A stretch of DNA of 64,000 nt from Azolla caroliniana (lineage: Eukaryota; Polypodiophyta), in the NCBI GenBank assembly GCA_043228905.1, contig JBHGNT010000002.1, positions 10,106,001 to 10,170,000 of the forward strand. Reading direction: 5' to 3'. Positions 43,815 through 52,624 of the stretch are shown piece by piece. The notes below the pieces were generated by a model, which saw nothing but the letters and a program-made list of their open reading frames with translations, had not been told where the DNA came from and did no database searches. The translations under genes and the position numbers were made by a program. Positions within the stretch are counted from its first letter, which is position 1; each line of letters begins with the position of its first letter.

Positions 43815-44496
43815 TGGCTCGTTCCTCCCTATCCTAGAGTGCTGAACTTTGCAAAATTTTGCGAGACAAAGGAGGACTTTCACAACATATATGGTATGTC
43901 GCTCGAGGGTATTGACCCTGCTGTTCTAACTGATATATTGATTAGTAATGTAGACTGGATGTGAGTATATAAAGTGCCTAGAGTGAAAGGGAAGGCCCAG
44001 CTCAAGCATGTACGACCGAACCTGTACGACGACTGCATGAGACTACACCAGAAAGTACATGAAGACATCCCGGTCCACAACGAGTTGTGAGTTTCATTTG
44101 CAAGAGCTTTTGCATACGAGTATTGCATAACAACCAAGGAATCTCATGACCCTGAAATGTATAGGGTAGCTTGGGCAATTTATGGTGACACATTGGTAGA
44201 AAGATGTCGGAAGATGGGGAGCTTGCAACAAAAAATGCGAAGATTTTGGAGCATGGTAGTTGATGATGCAACTGTCGACTCCCAACAAACCCGCAAGTAT
44301 ACGCCACACCGACACACAATGAAAGCCAATGTCGATGATACAGGTGAGACATTGATTAGCTATATGCTAAAAAATGTCCATGAAGCCTGTGAGACATTGG
44401 AGTTTTTTAAGACTTATTTAGAGAAAGCAACATTGGCTGCTGCGATGGAGAGAAAAGTCACTTTGGCAGTTACAACAATCAGAAATAAGATTCAGG
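43815..44496 (+). pseudogene. Unidentified protein-coding region
   Basis: One frame from the acceptor at 43814: WLVPPYPRVLNFAKFCETKE, GIDPAVLTDILISNVDWM, a TGA, KGKAQLKHVRPNLYDDCMRL, a TGA, then a long open stretch (AWAIYGDTLVERCRKMGSLQ, DDTGETLISYMLKNVHEACE, ERKVTLAVTTIRNKIQ). Both TGA codons lie in TGAGT contexts and could instead mark GTGAGT donors. It ends at CAG/GTACCT, a donor-like site. I do not recognise the family. It is not part of any transposon described here. Confidence 0.5.
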
Positions 44497-44550
44497 TACC
44501 TATTGTTTTGCTAGTATGTAATATGTTATAAATAACTTGTACGTGAAAAT

Positions 44551-44862
44551 GTGCTATTGAGGCATTATCTGGAACAAGTTGCTCAACATGAACTTACTCC
44601 CTTACCAAATGAAGGAGAACCAGGAAACGATATATTGACTGTTCAAGCACGTTGCATCGCTTGTGGATCACGTGTAGAGGACAAATCTGCTACTCTGTTG
44701 GTTCACCTACAACCATGCCAACACACATACCATATTGTTTGTTTTCAATATGCCTGTCGCATTGTTGCATTTTGTTTGGGGGATTGTAGTACAACTCTCC
44801 CAAATGAGTGGAGAAAACACACAGGTAAAATTGTTGCTTGTGACCATAGTGTAGCTAATTAG
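44551..44862 (+). CDS. RING-like cysteine/histidine domain (possible last exon)
   Basis: Frame with HYLEQVAQHELTPLPNEG, then CIACGSRVED, CQHTYHIVC and CRIVAFCLGDC. The spacing C-x2-C, C-x-H-x2-H-x2-C, C, C resembles a RING-H2/E3-ligase type zinc site, but the final pair spacing is atypical. The intron joining it to the upstream region is not resolved: the obvious acceptors do not keep frame. It ends at TAG 44860-44862, next to the satellite. It could be a host gene piece or captured sequence. Confidence 0.5.
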   Translation: MLLRHYLEQVAQHELTPLPNEGEPGNDILTVQARCIACGSRVEDKSATLLVHLQPCQHTYHIVCFQYACRIVAFCLGDCSTTLPNEWRKHTGKIVACDHSVAN

Positions 44863-44869
44863 TTCCATC

Positions 44870-45638
44870 TTTGCTAATTAGGTAAGCTGTATAAATTGTG
44901 GAAACTATTTAGCTATTAGGGTTGTAGTGTAGTAGTTAATTACCTAACATGTAGTTAATTAGCTAAGTGGTAGCTAATTAGCTACTACCATACTTTAGCT
45001 GAGTACTTAGCTAGGTAGCTACTGCCATACTTCAGTTGAATAGATAATTCGCTAAGTGGAAGCTAATTAGCTATTACCATAGTTTAGTACACTAGCTAAT
45101 TAGGTAAGTGGTAGCTAATTAGCTACTACCCTAGTTTAGTGCAGTAGCTAATTAGCTAAGTGGTAGCTAATTAGCTCCTACCATAGTTTAGTGTAGTAGC
45201 TAATTAGCTACTATCATAGTTTAGTGCAGTAGCTAATATGCTACTACGATAGTTTTGTACAATAGCTAATTAGCTAAATGGTAGCTACTTAGCTACTACC
45301 ATAGTTTTGTACAATAGCTAATTAGCTAAGTGGTAGATAATTAGCTACTACCATAGTTTAGTACAATAGCTAATTAGCTACCAGTTAGATAATTAGCTAC
45401 TACCATACTGTAGCAAAGTAGCTAATTATGTAAGTGGTAGCTATTTAGCTACTACCATAGTTTAGTACAGTAGCTAATTAGTTGAGTGGTAGCTAATTAG
45501 CGACTACCATAGTTTAGTACAGTAGTTAATTAGCTAAGTGGTAGCTAATTAGCTACTACCATACTTTAGCTGAGTAGCTAATTAGCTACCACTTACCTAA
45601 TTAGCTACTACCATAGTTTAGTACAATAGTGAATTAGC
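44870..45638 (+). repeat. Palindromic AT-rich satellite, left array
   Basis: Imperfect tandem repeat, unit about 52 bases, built from GTAGCTAATTAGCTA modules and an ACCATAGTTTAGTACA module. TAGCTAATTAGCTA is a perfect 14-base palindrome and recurs many times. Copies vary in the number of palindrome modules. The same repeat is at 63350-64000; L lies between. Confidence 0.9.
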
Positions 45639-46077
45639 CAGTCCTTCGACCTAGACCTCAAGGTGACTGCGTTGCAAGGAATGGTACCGTTGTACCGTAA
45701 TACGTAATGGGATACTTCCCCGTATCCTAGTAGTGTATAAGGGAGATGGCTACAACCGAACTCCTTAGGAAGTGCACTTAGTATCTGCACTTACGCCTAC
45801 ACCTTTACGATTACAGTCTGCCACAGAGAACAAAGGACACAGTAGATAAAACCAGAAATATGCACAGAAATCAGAGAAGATAGTATTCTATTAGAACAAC
45901 GCTCTATGCATCAAAATTACACGTTACCTCTTATAGAGGATTTCTGCCCTTTATATACCCAGGGTCTTTTAGCCGTTCACGCTTCCCGCGTGAACTGTTA
46001 CATGCATTTCTTACGCTTTTACTATATTCTAATATTTCTATGCTTCTGTCTGTCAGTTACTATTCTGGCGGACAACA
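45639..46077 (-). repeat. Element L 3' LTR
   Basis: 439 bases. The minus strand starts TGTTGTCCGCC and ends GGTCGAAGGACTG, so its end is not the usual CA. TATA box (GTATATAAAGG on the minus strand) near 45951-45961. It is preceded on the minus strand by the block ending GTGCCAGG. Confidence 0.85.
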
Positions 46078-46169
46078 CCTGGCACACCTATGGGATAGTG
46101 CCATGGCACATCGGACCCACCCCTTTAATCTTCGTCCAAAATGGCCCGGATGTTTGGTTCTGCCCCGAT

Positions 46170-48730
46170 GTCCTGGTCTGGGCGCGTCGTTGCGCAGTTC
46201 CATGTCTTGTACGTGCTCGATGGGGCTTTCCATGGTGTTAATGTCTCCCTGTATGGGCAGTCTGGGCTCTACTGGCTCCTCTCGTTCTACTGTGGCTAGC
46301 TCATCTGTTTACGGGCTCTCGGGAGGTTGATGCTCTATCCTGTCCGTAACTTCCTTCGTGTTGCCGGCCGTAGTCGTATGCTCTGGTGAATGGGGCTGAG
46401 GTTCGTCCTGTTCGGTGGTCTCACTTTTCGGTATCGCGAGGGGTTTCGCTCGTTGTTCCGTGCTGCCTACCGTAGTTGTTTTTTCTGGTGACGTGGGCTG
46501 AGGTTCCTCTTGTTCGGCAGTATCACTTACTGGTATCGCGATGGATTCCTTGTTTGGTCGTGTGATGCCGGCTTCCATGATTATGTGAAACATGTCCTCC
46601 TGACTTTTGCCAAAATCGTCTAGTAGCTACGCGAGTTCCTCGGAGTGCTGGTCCGCTAGCATGAGATAATCCTGCGCTGGTCCTCATGTATTGCCGCAAT
46701 TCTTTCCTCATTGAGTTTGTAGAAACCTCGGCCATCTTTCCTTCGGTTCTCATAGTCCGCCTGGTAAGTATGCAACTCCGCCGCTTGTGCAGCCCACACC
46801 ATCTAGCCTTTGTGTAGCGCCGCTTGTAATTGTGTCGTAAACCTCTCCCGATTTGTTTGAGGAAGTATGCTCCTCTTTCCTGCCCATAACTGAGACTCCT
46901 TCAAGTGTAATTCCTCCAGCTTTCCCATTTCATTGTTCAAGTGGATTTCGATCTGATGCCTCACCTCTTGTTCCCTTACAAGCTGCTCGCCGAACCACAC
47001 TTTCTTCTTTTCCAATAATGCCTGGAGTCCCATGATCGCCGTTTCCGATTTTTGTGCTTCCTCCTGTAGTTTGGAGTTTTCTTCTTTCGTGCGGGTGTGC
47101 TCTGCTGCCTCTGCTTCGAGTTTGTCTTCGAGGGCCTTAATTTGCCTTTCGTCCTTTGGCCCGGATGTCCATTTCTTTGTCGGAGGATTGGCAGAGTTTG
47201 GAGTGGAGGCGGTCAATCTTGGATTCCGTCAGCTGCACGACCCACTTTGCTTTTGAGGCAATGGCTGTCTGGGCCTTCAACCTCTTCTCTCAGGGACTGG
47301 TCCTCGGCGTTTAATGGGGGTAGTTCAATTCCCATTTGGCGTATCCCGACATTCCACTATCTTCCTACTCTGGCTAGTGGCCCCTCATCATCACTTTCCA
47401 CCGTTTTTGTTAACGCGCGCTCAATCATTTGTCATTCCGTGTGCTCCTCGGCCATTCGTTGTGAGACTTTTATTTGTTGTGTAGCCAAAAATTCCACGAG
47501 TTCGTAAGTAGTTCCGAACTGTAATAGTGTGCCGAACTCATGGGATGTGTCCAGAATGTCCAGTTCCTTCAAGACCTCGCTTTCCGTTGTAAATACGCCT
47601 TTCCCCCGCTGTGACTGGGCCGTAATGATCGGCCGTGGTTCCCGGATTATTTCAAAACTGGTGTTGGGCTCCGTAGCTACGGAACTGTCAACCACGACGG
47701 TCGTCTCTGTGGCCGTGAGTGTGTCTTTAACTAATCCGCGCCCATCTTTCCTGTCTAGACTCGGCCGTTTCGGCCTCGGACTTTCCTGACGTTGCTCGGC
47801 TTCCTGCTCCTGCCGGGCTTCCTCCCTACGCTCCGACCGTTCTTATTGTCTTGTCCGCGTGCTAGGCTGGGCCGATTGGGATTCATCCTCCCATTCTGTG
47901 GTGGCCAACTCCGCTAACCTCCGTTTCGCGGAACATGGCGGCAGCGTGGGTTTGCTGGGTTGTGGTGTGGGTAGACCTCTGAGTGGGAATAGTATCGTCA
48001 GATACTGTTGTATGATTGGCCTTAGCTTTTTGCCGCCTTGATACGTGTGCAAGCCTTCCCGTCACGTTGGTCCCGTAATGACCCCCCAATCGACCACGTG
48101 CCCTTCGAAGCTATCAATGATGATGCCTGCCTTCTGCTTTGGCATCCCATAGGCATTTACATGCATGCATCCGACTTCCAACAAGAACTTGGCTATTTCG
48201 CGAAAGAAGGGATAGGGGATTTCCTTCGTCTTGTATGCCTTGGTGGACGCCGAATATGCCCTGAAATATCTCTTCAAGGTTTTCGCAGGAGAAATGTCGA
48301 AATGTCTTTCTCCAAGCGATGACAGGTCAAGCTTCTTCCGGATGGATGAGTTGGTGACCGTGTCTATATTGAATTTCTTGGCGATGTCCAGGGCTTCAAG
48401 ATGAGCGGGTGCCTCGGCGACTTTGATGTATCCATCTAGGCACTTTTTGACGAGCCATCTACGCAAGGTTGCAGAAATAGGGATTGGCATTGTAGGAGGG
48501 TGAGACTCGTGGATAGTGGGTGAGGTATGTTGGCTATGGCGAACTTGAGCTCTCTGATATGATGGAGAGGAAGGTGAGTGAGGGGAGCGGTGAGAGCGAT
48601 GAGAGTTAGAAGGTTGGTTTCTATACTGTGCAGAAAACCTTCTATTTTCTTCTTTTTGTGGCCTAGGGTTCATTGGTCTGTGAGCCATCGTGGTGCCGCA
48701 TGTTCTTGCTTTAGAAATTTGTGCATGCAT
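46170..48730 (-). pseudogene. Element L third ORF (degraded)
   Basis: Starts at ATG 48730. N-terminal domain: MPIPISATLRRWLVKKCLDG, AYSASTKAYKT, FFREIAKFLLEVG and YGMPKQKAGIIIDS, matching residues 69-195 of the J protein. The mid block at about 47440-47560 (HEFGTLLQFGTTYELVEFLA) matches J 401-420. Then a coiled-coil remnant (DKLEAEAAEHTRTKEENSKL) and, at 46350-46560, two copies of a roughly 31-residue repeat (EQEEPQPTSPEKTTT, EQDEPQPHSPEHTTT). Stops and frameshifts are scattered; similarity to J survives in the two conserved blocks. Confidence 0.8.
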
Positions 48731-48735
48731 CAAGT

Positions 48736-48745
48736 CCTTTTAATA
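48736..48745 (-). promoter_or_regulatory. TATA-like box before L third ORF
   Basis: TATTAAAAGG on the minus strand, five bases before the ATG. The surrounding CGAC-CTAT-AAA-AG-TTG-TGCATG pattern matches the TATA box before the J third ORF. Confidence 0.45.
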
Positions 48746-49013
48746 GCGTCGATATCTTCTCTCGTCTTCTTTTTTTTTCTTTTGTAACGGTTACATACAA
48801 TATTATTTTTACACTATAGTACAAGTAGGGTCCTATACTTACTCCACGGATTCACTGGCTTTGTCCTATCCGGCGGGGAACGGGTTAGGTGGCGTAGGCC
48901 CCAGGTAGGGTTTTTAAGCGAAACCCATTCACCTTTTGTCGGAGCACCTCTCCGGCCAAGGTGCCAAGTTGAAACATGCCGTTTTCCACTCCAACTATCC
49001 AGTATAGGCCTGC

Positions 49014-50024
49014 CTAGCGAAATCTTAATTTTCCTGGCATTTGCCCCATGCATGTTTGAAAAACTAATATGGCCTTCCTAACCGTAAAATCCTTTTCACG
49101 CGCATGCCGATGTCGGTCCATGAATGCTTTGTGCCGCCGTTGTTCTTGTTCCAATATGGCCATACTCCGTATTCGGGTTTCGCCTAGTTCTAGTAGTTGT
49201 TGCAGTCGTATTTGTTCGGATTTGTCCTCTAGTAGCCAGTCTCGTACTTGAATCCGTAGACTGGGTACCTGGAATTCGACTGGCATTACGGCCTCCAGCC
49301 CAAATGCTAGCCTGAAAGACGTGGATTGTATGTTGGTCTTATAGCTGGTTCGATATGCCCATAATACGCTGTGCTATTTGGTATCCCAATCAGTTCTATT
49401 CTCATTGACTATCTTTTTAAGGATAGTTTGTAATGTTTTGTTCGTGGATTCGGCCAAACCATTTGCCTGTGGGCAATACGACGTACTCTTTTTGTGGACC
49501 ACGGTATAGTTTTGGGTCAGTTCGCTGATGATCGTATTCAGAAAGTGACTCCCTTGGTCACTAATGAGCTCAATAGGGTAGCCAAAACGACACGAGATAT
49601 GTTTGTAAAGGAATTTCGCCGTGACTTCCGCGGTATTTTTGCGTAGTGGTTTCGCTTCTACCCACTTGGTGCAGTAATCCGTAGCCACCAAGATATACTT
49701 ATTGCTGGTTCGGGCAGCTGCCGGGGTAAAGGGACCCACAAAATCCAACCCCCACTTTTGGAAAGGATCCAACAGCAACACCGGTTGATGTGGCATTCTC
49801 GCGACTTCCGTGGGCTGGCCCATCCGTTGGCATAAATCACACTGTTTGCAATATTCATACGCATCCTTTTGTGTAGTCGGCCACCAAAGTCCTGCTTGCC
49901 AGATTTTCCGGGCCGTAACATCGGCCGCATAATGTTCTCCCACCATACCGCGTAAAACCGTTGCCTTGTCAACCTCCCGTATTTCACGCCTCCAGATGCC
50001 GTCACTGCCTTTGTGATTAAACAA
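49014..50024 (-). pseudogene. Element L: integrase
   Basis: Broken integrase: WWPTTQKDAYEYCKQCDLCQR, GLDFVGPFTPAA, SDQGSHFL, PQANGLAESTNKT (D, D, E visible). The GPY/F region follows (LVFQTCMGQMPGKLRFR, then a stop). A gap near 49290-49380 contains frameshifts. It lies about 0.3 kb upstream of the third ORF, as in J. Confidence 0.85.
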
Positions 50025-51639
50025 AAATTACGACTCCGGACGACCTGCCGTTTTTCTCATCCATCCTTAATTGTGGTGGCGGTAATCCCATGGTCAGAAA
50101 GTAGGTCATTTCCATCAACCACCGATCTGGAAAAGTCTTTTCTATTCTTGCTGCTAAAGTTGCTATACGTAGGATGTCCGCATCTGGAAAGTCATCGTCA
50201 TCTTTTTGCGCCATTTCTCCATTATCTAATCTGCCACCGCGTGTTGCGTACCTAGTCGGTGCTCAATTACAAAGTCGAATTCTTGGAGCAGCAGCATCCA
50301 TCTAGTCAATTTTCTTGTCAGTGCCTATTTCCCCAACAGATATAGCAATGTCGTATGATCCACGTGAAACGTGAATTTTCACCCTACCAAATAATGCCGG
50401 AATTGATTGATGTTGTATATCATACCCAACGCTTCACGTTCCATTGTGGAATAGTTACGCTCAACCACTGATAGTTTCCGACTGGCGTAGTACACTAGCC
50501 GGTACCAATTCGGCTCCGTGAGCTGCATCAGTGCACTACCTATTGCTATATCCGAGGCATCCACAAACACGTGAAGTGGTTTCGCTCAATCTGGTGGTTG
50601 TACGACTGGTGCCTTCGTTAGCATTATTTTTAGCGCATCATACGCCTTTCTTCCGTTGATGTCCATTTGAAAGGAGTACGGTTGACGACGACATGTAATG
50701 GTGTGGCGAAATCCACCAAATAGTGTATCATCCGACTGTGCCATCGTATTTGTCCCAGAAACCGGCTGAGTGCTTTGGCATTTGTCGGCGTCTTTGCGTG
50801 AGTAATCGAGGAGATTTTGTTTGGATTGATCGCTATCCCCTCCTTACTGACTAGGTGGCCGAGGAGGGCCTCGCTGGTGACGTCGAAGGTGCATCTAGTA
50901 CGCTCTTGGTGAAAGGTAAAGGGAACGCATTTGTAATGGTTACAACATTCAATTTCCGGTAGTCCACACACACACGTATTTTGCCATTATTCTTTGGTAC
51001 GACTACCATCGGGCTTAGCCATGTAGCTTGCTTGACTAGTCAAATGAATCCGGCCTTGAGAACTTTATCAATTTCCTCTTTTACACGAGCCGCATAATTT
51101 GGATTCATGCGGTATCGAAGCTGTTGGACTGGATTCGCATCGGTCGCTAAATTGATCTTATGTTCATAGAACTTTGGATCTAATCCCTTCATGTCCTCGT
51201 GGGACCAAGCAAAGCCATCTTTATACTTCCTGAGCAGTGCTATCATCGCCTCTCTCTGATCTGGTAGTAACTCTTTTGCGATGGAGAGGAATCGAGGGTT
51301 TGACGTCGTACCTACGTTCACTTCTTCTAGGGCTGAGGCAGCGACTCGTCGTGAAATTTCCATTTCCCTCTTGAACGCCGCTCGTGCTCTGCTTAATTCT
51401 AATATCGACTCTGGGTCTGGTTCATAAGCCTCATCGTGGAGCATAGTAGGCATGGCATAATCCGCCGCGGTTTCTATTATGTCGATTTCGAATAGCGGAA
51501 TGATTCGGGGGTGCTCGTCGAGGTATGCTTCTAATTCTGTATCATCCATCCCATCCAACATATTTATATCTTCCATGTATAACCATGTTATCCCCTTGGG
51601 TTGGGCCGCCATTTCCTCAGTGGGAACGTGAACCTTCAT
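50025..51639 (-). pseudogene. Element L: RT and RNase H
   Basis: RT start near 51640 (linker, then EEIDKVLKAGFI, stops, CVDYRKLN-like on the far side). The palm with its YxDD box is deleted: VTNAFPFTFHQERTRCTFDV runs directly into GHLVSKEGIAINP. The connection LSRFLGQIRWHSRM is present, then RNase H (MFVDASDIAIGSALMQ, RNYSTMEREALGMIY). Many stops. Confidence 0.8.
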
Positions 51640-52122
51640 GCCAGCTCTGTTTGATATTCGCTAAACGAAGCCACGGTCTGCGAAGTAGCATAGGATACGC
51701 TCCTAGGGCGTGGAGGGCGAGGACTACCGCCGAGATGTCGAAGTTATGTCCGCCGATGATGAGGCCTAATTTTCAGATTAAGCCTAAAGGCCTTACTGAG
51801 TGGGTATCCGCCATGCGAAGCCAAAACAGGCTAGCTTCCCATTCTGAAATTCCCAATTGTTCGCATGTTTGACGTATCTCATCTTGCGCGGCCCAATCAA
51901 AATTTTTCGTTTGCTGTCTTGTCGTAACTTGCTGAACGTCCGTCATAATCGTATTGACGGCGGGGCCCTTGCCCTTGCGGAGTGGACATTGAGTGGCATA
52001 ATGTCCGGGCTGTTGGAAAATGAAACAATGGACACTGGATTTGCCTTTCTCGGCAGCTGGTGGCGTTTTCCTATCCCCAGGTATGACCTGCTCCTCCCGG
52101 TCTTGGTTCATTCTTCTGAAAG
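51640..52122 (-). pseudogene. Element L: zinc knuckle and protease, right of J
   Basis: CFIFQQPGHYATQC (second Cys of CCHC is Phe), QQVTTRQQTKN, then WEASLFWLRMADTHSVRPLG and a broken retropepsin end (GAYPMLL). The part around the protease active site is deleted relative to J. It is cut at 52122 by element J; the missing gag side resumes at 61523, with GAAAG duplicated. Confidence 0.8.
52118..52122. repeat. Target-site duplication of element J (left)
   Basis: GAAAG, repeated at 61523-61527. Confidence 0.92.
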
Positions 52123-52580
52123 TGTGAATCGGCTAATTACTAACTACTACCGATACAGAAGAGTGAATGTCGCTACTCAACGTTCTAACAAGGAATTGTG
52201 TTTTACGAACGGAATTATAATATATTAATCGGTAATTACCGTGATCGTTACTTAGTTATAAATTAGGAAGCTTGCTCTTAACAACATAGACAATAGGAAG
52301 AACACAGAATCCGTACAGGATATTCCTAACTTAAACTTATATTACTAAATAAAACGACCTTTCTTACAATGCCTTCGGTTCCCTTTTATAGGTATACCCG
52401 AAGGTCTTTTCTCATCAAGAACTATTCCTACTTACTATCAAGAATTACAAAATTATCTAACTAACTTAGTTCTCTTCATTTACTGCTAAGTCATTGATCC
52501 GAACAGTTGATCCGAACCGACTCCGTTTTCGACGCTTTCCCACTTGTTCAGTAAAACTGACTGTCCGGGTCCGGGTAACA
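52123..52580 (-). repeat. Element J 3' LTR
   Basis: 458 bases; minus strand TGTTACCCGGACC to CCGATTCACA. TATA box CCTATAAAAGGG on the minus strand near 52383-52394. Confidence 0.92.
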
Positions 52581-52624
52581 CTTGGCACGTCCGTGGGCCA
52601 GGACCTTGTCCAGCGAACCCACGC
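52581..52624 (-). promoter_or_regulatory. Conserved block preceding the 3' LTR
   Basis: Where a polypurine tract is expected there is GGGTTCGCTGGACAAGG, then GGCCCACGGACGTGCCAAG. K (36181-36225) and L (46078-46125) have related blocks with GGGT-C, a CACTATCCCA core in those two, and GTGCCA next to the LTR. None is purine-only. Confidence 0.5.

Noticed and set aside
44870-45638. CRISPR-like array
   Set aside because: Repeats vary, there are no uniform spacers, and the context is plant retrotransposons; it is a palindromic satellite.
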